64,000 bases of DNA. It comes from Seriola aureovittata. Lineage: Eukaryota; Chordata; Actinopteri; Carangiformes; Carangidae. The DNA is taken from the NCBI RefSeq assembly GCF_021018895.1, contig NC_079366.1, positions 21,623,896 through 21,687,895 of the forward strand. The letters are read 5' to 3'. Positions within the stretch are counted from its first letter, which is position 1. Every line of letters starts with the position of its first letter. Shown here piece by piece: positions 13,201-25,525 of the stretch. Below the pieces are notes generated by a model. It saw only the letters and a list, made by a program, of their open reading frames with translations, did not search any database and was not told the origin of the DNA. Both the position numbers and the translations under genes were made by a program.

Positions 13201-14225
13201 GCTCTGCAGGTGTTGGGTGTAGCAAATAATCACAAGTGAAAGAAAACATCGTCCGCAACCTTTTTCTAGTGTTTCGTAGTGTGAGAATGACAAACTAAAG
13301 ATGGTCGTCACCAGTTACGGGATCTAATGTGAACACTAAAGGTGTTAAAACTCAAACTGAAATGAATGAATCAGTAAATACTGAAAACTACACCAACTAA
13401 GCACCCGTATATACATTCACATGATCTTTCAATCCACTCCGGCAACATGAAATTAAGATGGCTGGCTCCCTGCCAGGCCGACAAGCAGTCAAGTGAGGGA
13501 TGTGTTTGTCAAAGCAGAGATCTACAGTCAGTCCATGTTCACTCAGATGTCAAATACTCTATGTTTAAAGCTCAAACTGGCATCCTCTCTCCACCTCCCA
13601 ATCCTCATGCTTACTGCATTATTCATAAAACTTCCATAGACGACTGCATGGGAAAGAGGTCTTCAGCTTTTCCTGTTTTGCTGTGCAGCCAACAGCAGCA
13701 GAGTTTTTCATCCTTGTATTGCAAAAATGCCAGTTGTTTGGATTTATATTCAAATGGAGTAGAGGCACAAGGTCGTAACAAATTTCACAAAACAGCCTGA
13801 CCATAATCTGCATACATTAAACTTATAAATGTGGCAATCATCAGTGCTCGTTATGGCTTTTGTTTTCACAAAGACGCTGGTGCTGTCAGTTCACTGTGCC
13901 ATAACCATGCTTCAGTTTGGTACTTTTCACTGATAACAAGTTGCACCGAATTCTTAACAAGTAGAACTGAATTCTTACAGACAATTCTGGGCTGAAGGCG
14001 ACAGCAAACAAACTGCCTTCACTGCAGGTGGCATCTCACTTTTAAACCCATGCAATGACACTGCAGTGCATCAAGGGATTTCAACTTTCAACAGCTTTTG
14101 TCAAGAAATAAGTCCAGAGCATCTTAAAGAACATCTTACATAGTGAAAAACCCATCAACATGCAATTAAATTGATTGTGCTCAAAATTTTTATTAAATGT
14201 TATATTTCATCTGATTACAGTGAAG

Positions 14226-14248
14226 AAAAAAAAAAAAAAAAAAAAAAA
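14226..14248. repeat. poly(A) run
   Basis: An A homopolymer of about 23 bases with no coding body or target duplication around it that would mark a retroposon. Confidence 0.8.
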
Positions 14249-14997
14249 TCAGATTGCCTGCTTGTTGATTTCTAATCCATAAAGTAGCAAGTGATGCAAC
14301 CACCCCCCGCCCCCTCCGCCAGGCTCGCCAAACCTCTCCCACATCCAGTGTTTCACATCTGCTCCTGCACCTTAGCCACAGCTTTTCTGGGCTTCCAGCA
14401 GCTCTCAACTGATTCTGAATTCAGCCAAACCAACCCTGTTTAGAGACTATTAATGTAGCACAAAAAAATAAAAAATAAAATGTGTGTTGGTAACGGTGTG
14501 TCAGCATCTACTGTCTCTCCCTCTCTCTCTCCCTCATTTACTAAACCCCTCTCTCAGACAAGGTGGTTGTGGATTAAATGGAGATGTTATCAGTGCTCAG
14601 GGCAAGTCAATATTGCACTTGCACATGTGTGAGGCTGATAGCGACCATAAATGGTTAGCCAGAGGCCCCAGAAGAAACCCAGCTTGAACAGCACATAGAG
14701 AGTAACCCATTGGATGAGGGGAAACCAGAATATGGCTGCCATTTCAGGTTACTGAAGAGCACAACAGACATGTGACCATCTCATCGTCAGATGGCCGGTG
14801 CTAGAGAAAGAGGAGGTTTAATGAGAAAAAACTGCTTTCATCAAAAATGCAAAAGGCCACTTTTGATTTGCACAATATCAGGGCGGATGTAAAAAATTTC
14901 ATACTCTGAATAAATGTCATGTGTTCAAGATTTGTGCATCTCCCATCATGAACACAAACAGCTATAAAAACAGAGGAATGAATATTGTCGGGTTTGT

Positions 14998-15107
14998 TGT
15001 CTTGTCATGATGGAATCCAGTAAACTGTAGGAACCATTAGTTTCCCATTTGCTGGTTTTAATTATTTAAAAGCCTTGTTAAATATTGTAAATACACACTT
15101 GCAGGAG
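14998..15107 (+). other. element D copy 1 (paired with 30031-30136)
   Basis: This stretch aligns in the same orientation with 30031-30136 at roughly three-quarters identity. It includes the exact shared block CTGGTTTTAATTATTTA and the matching start TCATGATGGA. It is not low complexity and does not match a repeat family I know. It is either an ancient dispersed repeat or a duplicated conserved non-coding element. Confidence 0.5.
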
Positions 15108-18100
15108 CACAAAAATGCATGGTCACACACACTGTACTATCGTCTGTTTATGGGTTATCACAGACAGCCAGGGGGCTCCTGAAATATCCTTCCTTGCCTT
15201 TGAAGAAGATTGATTCCAATGTGGGGCAGACATTTTTATTCCCCTTAACACAGATGGCTGTTACTTCCAGTGCAAAGCAATTTAAAATGGAAATATGTCT
15301 GGTATCTTTGTGCCCGAACTAGGTAGCTTGTCTCTCGCATCAAACAGAAATCAAAGTCATAACTCAAAAAAGGTGAATGTCATGAAAAGCTGTAAATGAA
15401 TTTAATGAAGACAATGCTTTTGCTGCATTTATCATTTAAATTAAAAAATGGTACCATTAACTCCAGCAATTCTTTTCTCCCCTTTGAGCATTGATTTTAT
15501 ATCACAGTGGACACATTGCTCTGAGTAATTTCACTCAAGGAGTTAGTGCACGTTACACTGTAGCTCAAATAAATGTTATTTAATCAATAGGGAAGTATAG
15601 TGCCATAATAAAAACCTTGAGGTCCACACACATGCAGGGCCTTAAATCATTTTTCTATTTGTTGTGTTCAGTGTTTTCTGCCAGTAGAAATGCAGAATTT
15701 TAAGTGTGAAGACTCAAGCTGTTGTTCTGAGAACTTGTTTATCAAAGTTTTATTATTTGTCCACATCAAGCAACATGTTCTACTAGTCCACCCTCAAATG
15801 TGCATGTGTGTATGATATGTGGTAAACATTTGAGTGATTTAATAACAGTGGATGTTATACCACAGGACAGAGTAAGAGGGAGAAATTATGTGTGCGTGCA
15901 TGTGAGTTTGAGAGAGTATGAGAAAAAGATTGTCTTCAGTATAGCCGGTGCCTTCCCTGCAGGACAGACAGTGATTGATGGCTAACTTTGACTGTTTAAA
16001 AAATGTGATTTCAACCTGACAATCAATCACTTAGCTCACTGTCTCAAACCACAAAGTGCCACCATATTTGTGGTTTGTTGCTGAAGGCATGAGAAAGCAG
16101 GGTCTTAGGGAAGTGCTATAGGTGCATGACTGCCTAAGCTTGCACTGTCTGTGACATTCCCTGCAGATTTGGTCAATACAGCCAGTTTGATGTTGCCCCA
16201 CCGTGCCCTTCTGTGCTCCACATGAAAACCTATACACACACTATGGGTGGGAGAATCCTCAGTGTGCTTACTTGAGTTAGTAGGCCTACTGAAAACACAG
16301 CATCCTGCAACAACAGTTGCCAGAAGCATTTGCATTATTTCTCATCATGCCACAGCAGGAAGACAACATACAGTCTGACTGTGCATCATCACTGCCACAA
16401 AGTGAGCAGATTCCCTATGAGCAACTCTGCCTGCTGGCAGCATTCTCGGTTATTATCCCTCTACAACCTGAAGATAGACAGAACCAGCTGCAACCAAGTC
16501 ACCTGACCATGCATCATTTTCACTGCCTCTCTTTCTCCTCTGACAGAAACTATGCAGTCCAGGAGCACAACGCAAAGCATCTCCATATTAAGGCAGGCAA
16601 AGGATTATCCTTGTATAGTCTGTATACCTCTGCATTCTGCCACCCTCTCTACTCTCTTTTCAAGCCAAGTTTGAACATGACACATTTTCCTCCACGTGTC
16701 TTAAAAAAAACTAAATTTGTTTGCACAAATGACAATGGGGCTCTGAATATTATAATCAGATTAGAGTAATTTATAGATGAAGACCCACCAACGCACTGAA
16801 ACCTGAAATGATGAATAATTTTTACATGTGTAGGTGGTGGGGAGTTAGTGGAAGATACATTTCATAATCTATCAACTCAATCAATAAAAATAAATATTCC
16901 TAGTTTTGACACATTATATCACATACTAACAGAAGGATTTGTGGCTTTGTCCTGTTTTATCATATTTTTCCAACTCTGCTAAATTTCTTAACCAAGCACA
17001 TTAGACAGTCAAACCTTTAGTCAACGCAGTTCTGATCATGTAAAAATGTAATGACTTAATCAAATGATAAATGTGACTTGGCCTTGATCTCATATTAAAG
17101 CAGCTTTGAGATCAAAGAATATTAAAAAAAAAACATTTGAAGTGACAAGGGTGAACGTGAGTCTTTAACAAAAACCATGATGCTGATTTAAACCTATTAA
17201 AAAGGATAATCTCCTACACCTTATTTTTATGTTGATCTTAACCCATAATGCACATCAATACCTAAGTGCCTTTAGTGTACAAGTGTACAATAATTCAATG
17301 CTTCAACATATTGCACAAAGTAAAGGTACATTTGTATTACAAAAGGAAGAGAGCACTCTTCTTTATGCACCACAAACAAGTGGAATAGTCACAGCAGAGT
17401 GATGTCACAGTTTTTCCAGGAAACTCTTCAAATATTTATGTTCATCCTATGAGATATTTCAGCAATTGTTGTTCCACTTTTAAAGTTAACAATGCATTTA
17501 TAATTAAACAAATCCCCAAAGGGTCAAATTAATAGTGTGGGCTCTTTAAATAACATAACTGTAAGTGCTTTTCCCAAATAAGTTTCTTGTGTACTACACA
17601 TCAACAAAATAAGACAGAGACATTAATCTTTGATGAAGTCTTGTAGAGCCACTGTTGGAGATTTTATCACTAAGAGCCTCTTTATGTTCCAGCAATGTTG
17701 GGACAGAGGCGGCCTGATGACTGGAAGGTTGCCAGGATAAAACTGGGTGGAGAAAGTGACAGAGCTGTGCTTGCCCCTCCTTTATTGAGGTGCTCTGGAT
17801 TTGTGACACCATTGTAAAATCTTTGCTTGATATTGAGATTAAATGCCAATTCCATGCCACTCCATTATTCAGTCTGATGTTGCCCTACAGCCATTTTCTG
17901 TGGGGGAAGTGATGATTTTAGATTTGAAATTCAACACAATAAATGCAAGAAACATGTAGGAGAAAACACAAAGTCCCCAAAGCAAAAATAGTTCTTGTGC
18001 TCACGACTTGGCCCAAGAAACCCTGGCATATAGTGAGGCGATATTGTTATTGTTCCTCCTCAAGAGGAGGGCAGATATAGACCTATAATTGAGAAAAGAC

Positions 18101-19353
18101 CGGACAGAACGGATATACCTAACTTGTATTACAAGGCCAAAGGGCAGTTGGAGGCCAAAGGAGACAAGAGTTTAGCATCTGAGGAGGATTAAAGGTCCAA
18201 CACAGGGCAAAGGAGATATTTTATCCAGGCGGACAGCACTAAAAAGTGGAGGCTCATGAAAAGAAAAATTCCACCAGAAGCTATATGCAAAACTTACCCC
18301 TTGGGTGTGAAGACAGAGGGATTTAGGAGCTGAGAATGGCAGCAAAATCAGGCTGAAGACATGGAACACACTGAGAATGACCAGCAGACCACAGAAAAGG
18401 TTGATATTCGCTGCATAAAGCTGCTGCTACAGCAGTTGCAGCACCTATTCTAAATAAGTGTTATGAGTACTGCTGAAGATAAAAATAACATTTAAGAGGA
18501 GATTTTGTGGGGAATAAAAGAAGAGTAATAATGGAACAAACCATGAGCCAAATCTTGGAACTAAGGTGTATCTGGGCCATGAGCTGGCTTTATATTCCCG
18601 CAATGACAGATGCTGCTACCTGGAGCATCCATTTGACACTTAAAAACTGATCCATAGGTGATGAGATTCCCCCAGATCCTTTTCCATTATCTGCTGCGCA
18701 TCCAAAAACTGGACAAGATTGAAATTAGGAGTAAACTAGATAGCACATTGGCAATGGCAGCTGTGTTGCATAAATCTTTTTTAGAAATGACATAATCAGA
18801 AAGAAATATAAAGATCAGTAAGGAACAACAACCAGCTGGTTCATAGAACACAGGAAGTGCGCTGATCTGTGAGACATGGTGACATGGGAAGCGTTAACAG
18901 TGCGGGGAAGTAGAACAGAGGAAGAGGAGGAAAAATGTATCAATAAAGATCAGTGTGTAGAAAGTAGAAATGCAGGGGGAATGTGAAAGAAGGAAAAAAA
19001 AAAAAAAATCTCCCCCAACAGGTTCACATAAGTCTGCCTTTAACAGTCGGATGAAAGGTGTTAATGAGGAGGAACATGGCAGGTGTGTGCTTGGGGGTCA
19101 AGTTATCCAAGTCCACACTGCTAATGTGTGAACAAGCTGGCAGAGATCATAACATGTGCGCACACACACACACACAAATACACAAACACACAAAACTTCA
19201 AGGGTGATTTATGAGGGTCTAAAGAACAATTGAAAATGAAGCACTGAACCATGTATGACAGGTCTGTGGGGATGAGACTGTGGCTGCTCCGGAAGGCACA
19301 GTGTAGCCACCATAACTGAGTGATGGAGAGTATGACGAGAGGGACAGTATATG

Positions 19354-19419
<66 letters not shown>

Positions 19420-19845
19420 CATGTGTGTGTACTGTTTATCTATGAAGGCTAGCTGTGAATGTACAGTATGGTTCTTAGCACATCAGTGTTTGTGCACGTG
19501 TCTCAGGGTTTATGTAAAACAGTTTAAGGTCGATATACTGTATGCATGATAATATATTTGTTGACTCCTTCTACAGCATCAAAAAAAGTCAGACAGCACA
19601 GCTTGGTGCTGCCATTTGCAAGGCTTTTAATGTGAAGCAAGTGATTGCCTCAGTGAGAAACTGAGCTCCTTGGTGCAAAAGAGAAAGTCTAAGTACAGAT
19701 AGAGAAGTTTATTTTTTGTTCTCAGCAAATAGGATTTGAATCTTGAGGGGAGAAACTTCCAACTTAACAATACACAAGCTGTTATCAATCATTAGTGTTC
19801 CTTCAACAGATGGATAGAGCAAAGAAAACAACAAGTTTTCATCTT
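15108..19845. other. gene-free stretch with a GT microsatellite
   Basis: The open frame at 16317-16769 (150 codons) has no recognisable domain, no credible context and biased composition, so it is treated as chance. Short CA runs occur near 19160-19177. Nothing else is recognised. Confidence 0.5.
19356..19416. repeat. (GT)n microsatellite, about 60 bp
   Basis: A pure GT tract flanked on both sides by ATGCATG, so the tract sits inside a short near-symmetrical frame. Apparent Cys-Val and His-Thr repeat peptides in this region are artefacts of the tract. Confidence 0.95.
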
Positions 19846-20085
19846 AAGAAGGAACTACTTGGGGGTGTCGTGTAGCGTAGTGGTCTAAGCAGGCGCCTCA
19901 TGTGTAGAGGCTACAGTCCTCGCTGCAGTTGGCCCCAGTTCGAATCCCGCATCGGACGGCCTTTCGCTGCATGTCATTCCCCCTCTCTGCCTCCCTGTTT
20001 CCTGTCTCTCTCCACTATACTATCAAATAAAGGCATAAAAAGCCCAAAAAAATATACTTTAAAAAAAAAAGAAGGAACTACTTGG
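19846..20085 (+). mobile_element. intact tRNA-derived SINE with 17-bp target-site duplications
   Basis: The insertion is bounded by perfect direct repeats of aagaaggaactacttgg at 19846-19862 and 20069-20085. The SINE body is about 19863-20070. Its tRNA-like head carries an RNA polymerase III A box (TAGCGTAGTGG, 19873-19883) and B box (GTTCGAATCC, 19938-19947). The head is followed by a family-specific body with pyrimidine-rich CCCTCTCTGCCTCCC, an AATAAAGGC segment and an A-rich tail. The head resembles a Leu/Ser-type tRNA (GTGGTCTAAG, GTTCGAATCCC), but the source tRNA is inferred. SINEs are transcribed by Pol III and mobilised by a partner LINE recognising the tail. Perfect duplications and intact promoter boxes point to a fairly recent insertion. 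Confidence 0.9.
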
Positions 20086-22439
20086 CTAATTTTGGACTGA
20101 GTATCACACTTGCAGCCCTCGTCTTTCTGAGATGGATGTGACCTAGAATCAGCAGAGAAATGTGAGCTTGTCTTGTTACTCATATTTGTGTGCCCAGGTG
20201 AAGGGAATCAGAGACCATTACAGTGCTGCTGCTGCTGTCCTCAAGCTGTGTCTTATCTGTTCCCGTGCTTCGCCGACCAAGCAGTAAGGCTGCTTTAATT
20301 AAGCACCATAGTAGTACAGTGTAACACCACAGAAGCAGCAGCGCTTCAGTGACACAGATACTTGAGCATACAGGTGTTCGCTGACATGTGTGTTCTTCAC
20401 CAACATGAAGTTTCCCTGCAGCAAAACACACTGTCAAAATCTTTGTCATGAACTTAAACAAGCAAAAGATCTGGATTGTAACAAAAACAAATAAGCAAAA
20501 GTGAATTTCTGAGATATGCTTGGCCCATAACATAGAACAATGCACCCAGAGATACAGCATGGAAAAGACAGTCAATTAGGCTGAACAGAATAACACTAGA
20601 GTATGTATGACACATCTCTCTCTTTCTACAACAAAAGGAATTACATTTTTTCTTACAACAGGCATGTCTTTTGTGAATTAGTTTATCAACCATTGGCAAG
20701 TTTGTTGCTAAAGGGACAGAAAGAGAAACAGCGTGAGATCAGGAACACTACAGTATCCTTTTGTTTTTAGAGGCAATCAAATCACCCACTGTGCTTCCCT
20801 TTCAAAGCAGGACATTGTAACAAGTTTGTGATAGGGGAACAGCCCAGAGTTGATCCACCACAAAAGCTCCTCCCCAGAGGACACTAACGTCCCTTTCACT
20901 GGAGGTGCAGTATCACCACAAGTGAATATATGGCACCTTAGATTAAATTAGCTTGGGAAAAAACACCTACACTTATAATGTTACTACGGTCCTGGGAGAT
21001 CCATTGTCATGTAAGAAATGGTTCAGTGATATTAGGTGAAGAGCCTAACACAGCCGGAACAGTGGACCACTGGGACAATTTGGCAGCCAGTCCCTGACAT
21101 CTATAAAAGATGTGGCTTGCCTCCACATTTTTTGCTCTGCACATTGCAGTGCATACTGATGGCTCTGTGTTGGCTGGTAATCGCTCATACCACTACCACA
21201 TGTGTAGATAACTACAATAAAAAATACAGCAAGTTATTTTTCCTGTTTGAAGTATTTATATGAAACTGAACTGACTAAAAAGCATTCACAAAGGCTGTAA
21301 AATTTTAAACAGAATTTGTTCATGTGTGCACTTCTTAACACTACAAAGATGTAGCTTGTCAGACATGTCAGAAGCAATGTCTGCATTTTTTATTATTATT
21401 TTTTTTAAAGTCAGGAGAAAAGATGGAAATCCAGGAGTTAAAAAAATGGCAAAAATATTGATTTTTTTTAGGTAAATTTATTTGCAAACAAATAGCTATC
21501 AGCTTATTATGACTGTTTTTGTGACATAAATACACTGATGTTTTTTCAGCCAGAGCACCCAAATTAATATCAGTAGAGGAAAAATGTTTTCTCTTACAAA
21601 ACAAATTTTAGAAGCAATTTGGAGATTCTTGTTACACACTGTAATGTATCATATCTTCTACATCACTGAGGGCATGTGTTAGGTCATTACATAAACATTA
21701 CATTCAACGTGTAACTAAAATCATGTGATCTCTTAACAGGTGATGAGCTTCATATTTTGGCTGTTAATGTAACTTTTACTGTGAACATAGTTACCTTTCT
21801 TTACTCCTATCTAATATCAATCCTGTTTTTACATTCATGAATACTTTAACAGTGAAAATTTCAAAGTCATGCTTCTTGTGCTGTCATTCCTTCTCTCCAT
21901 TTGAAGTAGAGAAACACCACTTCAGGGATACACAATGCACTTAAAAGGCCTCAGCATGAGTTGTATTGTCTGTTTGTTTATTAACCTGCATTTTTCACTG
22001 TTAGTCACAGGCAAATCCTGTTTTCCGCCACTCTTTTCACAAACAAATGAAAATTTCAAGACCAAATATCTCTAGGATTTGCGTGATCAATAGGTTGTGA
22101 AGGTAACCCTAGCTTGATGAAGAGGGGTCAGCAGACTGTATGCACATGTGGGGCTAGAAGCACTTTGCAGACCCAGTTTCTGCACTCCTGCCTATCGGAT
22201 CAGTAAGTGCTTTGTATGTTATGGGAGGCCTTGCCTTCCCCTGTGGACATATTTACTACACAGTATTCCCCTTATTTCTGCTCTGTATTTTACCAAAACC
22301 TCCTAAGAGCCATGAACTGGGCCGGCTATTGTTGTTTGCCTCCCCTCCATTCAGGGAACTGCAGTTATAACGTTATTTATAACGTATTGTTTCCTTTCAT
22401 TCAGTACAGACCTTACAACATATCATGCTGTGGAGCATA
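20086..22439. other. gene-free stretch
   Basis: AT-rich DNA with no recognised repeat or exon. Minus-strand frames around 20180-20700 are short and contain no family motif. Confidence 0.5.
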
Positions 22440-23830
22440 AAACAATTCTCCTTCTGGATATTTATAACCGTGACCCTCAAGAGGTCTTGAAAAGACGCTC
22501 TAGAATACATAGATTTTGAAACCATTAGTAGGACTCTGCCAGAGGATCTGAAGCAGCAATCAGGCTCATGAGGAGTTAACAGATCACATATACAGACATA
22601 GGCAAAAGAGCCTGGCCATTCAAGCAGTAAAATATTAATATCAATTCTAAAACTCACAGGTAACCAAATGAGGGCAGCAAGTGTTTGGTGCGATGTGGGC
22701 ACATCTCTTAGAACATGTTAAAAGCCTTGCAGCAGCATTATGTATCAGCTGTAGTCTTATGATGTTTCACCATGCTAATACCATAATACAGTGACCAGGA
22801 ATAGTCCAGTCCAGAGGCGATAAAAGCATGGATGACTGTTTCTAGAACTGCAGATAAAAGGAATGACTTAATCTTGATTAGATATTGCAGCTGGACAAAG
22901 CAGGATTACACAAGTTTGGTCACATGGTTGTCAAATGACAATTCAGAGTCGGAACAAAAAATAACAAAACAAAAAAAAAAAAAAAAAAAAAAAAAAAAAG
23001 CATGATAGGAGGAGACATCTCCAAGAACAACAGAAGAAGTTGTTAGACAGATGAGATGAACCAATCCAGAGCAACATCACTAAAGATGATGACGAGAGAG
23101 AGCAGTTAACAATGGCTAACATCTCTGGACCAATCATCTGAATTACTGCTTTTGGAAACCGAGTGCGAATGCAGACTGGAAGGCAGGTGGATGATTTTGA
23201 AAGAGCAACAGCACGTTCCAGGGTTGTCAGAGAAATTACACCTGAATGAGTTAGAGCTGAAAATGGGTGGGAGTCAACATCAAGCTTTCTGAATTCTGTG
23301 TTAATTTGCTGCCCAATCTACACTGTCTTGTTATAGAAATAATGATGATATTCATCACGGCTCTCTGGGGAGGATTCAGCTGGCTGGCTAAGAGTGTGAC
23401 CAATCACAGGGTTTATAGTTATAAAGAGAATTCTGGGATTATGGCTATGTTTCACTATCAGCTGCGAGTCCATTGATAAGTGGGCATCAGAGTTTAAAAG
23501 AAGCAAGGGAATCAGAATCTTTATCCTTCTTCCATTTCCACCCTATTTTTTTTTTCTTCATTTAACCATGGTAGTTACCATGGTAATAATCAGGATTAAT
23601 CTAACATTCTGTGATGATAAAAAAACATCAATATTGTTGGTCATAATAAAATCCTGGCAGATAAAAGACTTATTATCAAGGGAGCTTACATTAAGTAAAG
23701 ACACAAAAGAGCTGCAGGGGGCTCCAACAATTAAAACCTCAGGTTGCTCATTTTCAGGGTTTTCACTGTACACGGAAAACAGACTGGTTGGATGCATCTG
23801 AGCTGAGTGACTGACCACCTGAGCTGATGT
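22440..23830 (-). pseudogene. L2-type LINE ORF2 relic lacking the polymerase core
   Basis: Read on the minus strand from high to low coordinates, the pieces occur in the correct LINE order. First is an endonuclease start (LLNVSSLDNKSF, about 23690-23640). Next is the RT N-terminal region (SSTCLPVCIRTRFPKAVIQ then LAIVNCSLSS, about 23190-23090) and a fragment of the palm (ALDWFISSV, EMSPPIM). After a 29-base homopolymer come the post-palm region (VIHAFIASGLDYSWSLYYGIS) and the C-terminal LIWLPVSFRIDINILL and DLLTPHEPDCCFRSSGR. The segment that should carry the YADD catalytic motif is missing, and its place is taken by the homopolymer at 22971-22999. Stops and frameshifts are frequent. L2/jockey-group LINEs transpose by target-primed reverse transcription; this copy cannot. 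The upstream minus-strand sequence to about 24190 may be the decayed 5' part of ORF2. Confidence 0.8.
22971..22999. repeat. poly(A) run inside the LINE relic
   Basis: About 29 A residues on the plus strand, at the point where the RT catalytic segment of the antisense LINE has been lost. Confidence 0.85.
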
Positions 23831-24956
23831 TTGCAGGGGGGCACAGGTGGTTGTGGCAAAGAAGTCACTGGAGCTGATATAGGAACAGGTTGCCAGGTAC
23901 CAGCTGTGATAAATGGGAATGTCTGGACCCTGGGCATCCAGCCAAGGTGGATGGCATGCCTATGGCAGAGCTGGTGGGTGAGGTGCACTTTCTGGTAGTA
24001 GACGGCACACGGCAAGCAGAAGGTGGAATGGAGAAGAGCAGAGGATATGGGAGTAGCTCCGACAGGAAAGACAAAGTTTGACAGTGGGATAGCCCCATCG
24101 CTGCCGCCACCGAACAGGTCGTAGAGGGGAAGTCACCAGTGGAAAATGGTGTATGGAGAAAAAGACTAATTTCAGTGTAGGACATATGGGATTACAAGCA
24201 TAACAGTCATCAAATTTCACAATCCACTTATTCATTATTGTTTTTCAAAGGGCAGGTGGGCTATGAATCCAAGACAGTAGTAGAGTACACTTAGAAAAAT
24301 AAGGCTGGGACACAAAGGTGCTTGTGTTGCCTGCAGGTCAGGCTTTCCTAATAAAGCATAAATCTGCTGAGGCATGAATGAGTTAGTAGGGGCTGGATGA
24401 GATGGCAGCACCATGGAGACCATTCATTGTTGTTGTGGCCATAGGGATCTCTATAGAGTATAATCACATTTAAGATTTTGCAGCATTTCACATGTCATGG
24501 TAGAGATGCAAGGGTCAAGTGACAATAAATAATTTTTTATCCCACCATCCTGATCTCAAGGAAGAGAGTCTGTCAGCGGGACCACGACTGGATTAATTTG
24601 CAAATGAGACCAGAGCACCCTAGAAATTAAATGAATGAATTGAAATGTGAATGTGAGGAAAAAGCAGCAATGGTTTGTCAGCACCTTGTCCTCTTTCACC
24701 CCCTCATCTCCCCAAGCCTCCTCTGTTATACGTGGTGTGCATCCAAGCAGAAAATGAAGAAGAACTCTGTTCAGCAATGGTCAGCACTGTTTGGTTCACC
24801 ATTCCTACTGCAGCAGATAATGACAAGTCTATAATTAGGTGCAAGACTTTTCCACTATTGTACCATTCATCTATCCATTAATCTTTTGTCAGTATAGTAT
24901 TGGACGAGGTCAAGGAAAAATGTATTATACCCAACAGTGAAAACTCTAGGCCTAAA
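23831..24956. other. spacer, possibly decayed LINE 5' region at its left
   Basis: To about 24190 the minus strand is relatively GC-rich and could be the upstream part of the neighbouring LINE, but no motif proves it. The rest is unrecognised. Confidence 0.4.
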
Positions 24957-25050
24957 AGTAATGATTATTTTCATTATAAAATGATCTGTCAGGTATATTT
25001 TTCAGTTCATTAATTAATTGCAACATAAAATGTTGAAAATTTGCATTACT
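24957..25050. repeat. fragment of an ATTAATCGATTAATC-type teleost repeat
   Basis: The ATGATTATTTTCATTAT start, an ATTAATTAATTG core and the TAAAATGTTGAAAATTTG word match the common AT-rich dispersed repeat also seen at 44991-45062 and 45570-46010. It is much degraded. Confidence 0.5.
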
Positions 25051-25129
25051 ACTACTAACTACTGTTTGTTTCAACACTCAAACTGTGTTACACGCTGGTG
25101 ATCCACTAGAATTAGTGCTCTAAGATTAT

Positions 25130-25525
25130 ACGCCTCTACCAACCAATCATGTTGCAGTTTACATCCATGTCTATCCAGACTCATAATATATGTAGTGAAA
25201 ATGTTGAAGGAACTTAAACATTAAGTGTATTATTTTCGTCACAATAACCATATGAATTCTTAAGTTATGGCCACAAATGTGTTTTGTGACCTTGACCTCT
25301 GACCACAAAATTTTAAATCAGTTCATCCACAAGCGCGAGCGGATGTTTGTGCCAGATGTAATGAAATTCCCTTCAGGCATTCTTGATATATCATGTTCAC
25401 AAGAATGGAACAGACGTGAGGTCACAGTGATCTTGACCTTTGATCTTCGACCGACAGAATCTAATCACAACCTGAAAACATAGTGCCTTCGGCCACTGTT
25501 GTCACCAGTGCAGAGTCATAAAAAC
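25130..25525 (+). repeat. interspersed repeat family R1, copy 1
   Basis: The same family recurs at 34221-34573 in the same orientation. Shared landmarks, in order, are TCATAATATATGTAGTGAA, ATATGAATT, GACCTTTGA/GACCTCTGA, AATCAGTTCAT, GTTTGTGCCA/ATTTGTGCAA, GAAATTCCCTT, ACAAGAATGG and, at the end, AAAACATA…GCCT/CGGCCAC and GCAGAG.CATAAAAA. I recognise this as a widespread teleost dispersed repeat of non-coding character. This copy holds an extra GACCTTGACC unit near 25431-25441. Open frames across it are incidental. Confidence 0.8.

Larger units (their letters stand above)
5966..14990. other. long gene-free stretch
   Basis: About 9 kb of AT-rich DNA with no recognisable coding exon on either strand. 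It holds a long CA microsatellite, a G-run near 9248-9267, a pyrimidine-purine palindrome TACTCTATATAGAGTA at 8190-8205, and a poly(A) run near 14226-14248. The block 6570-6910 is less repetitive and rich in homeobox/SOX-like words (TTAATTG, AACAATG), so it is a reasonable candidate non-coding conserved element; that is inference only. Confidence 0.5.

Noticed and set aside
13447..13800. 117-codon plus-strand frame
   Set aside because: No family motif, and overlapping frames on the other strand are equally open.
16317..16769. 150-codon plus-strand open frame
   Set aside because: It has no domain, signal or splice context, and its length is within chance for 64 kb of this composition.
19219..19549. 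Long His-Thr and Cys-Val peptides
   Set aside because: They are translations of the GT/CA microsatellite; the same applies near 28.0 kb and 31.6 kb.
19863..19960. A functional tRNA gene at the A/B boxes
   Set aside because: The head lacks a proper paired acceptor stem and anticodon arm and continues into a SINE body with an A tail and target duplications.
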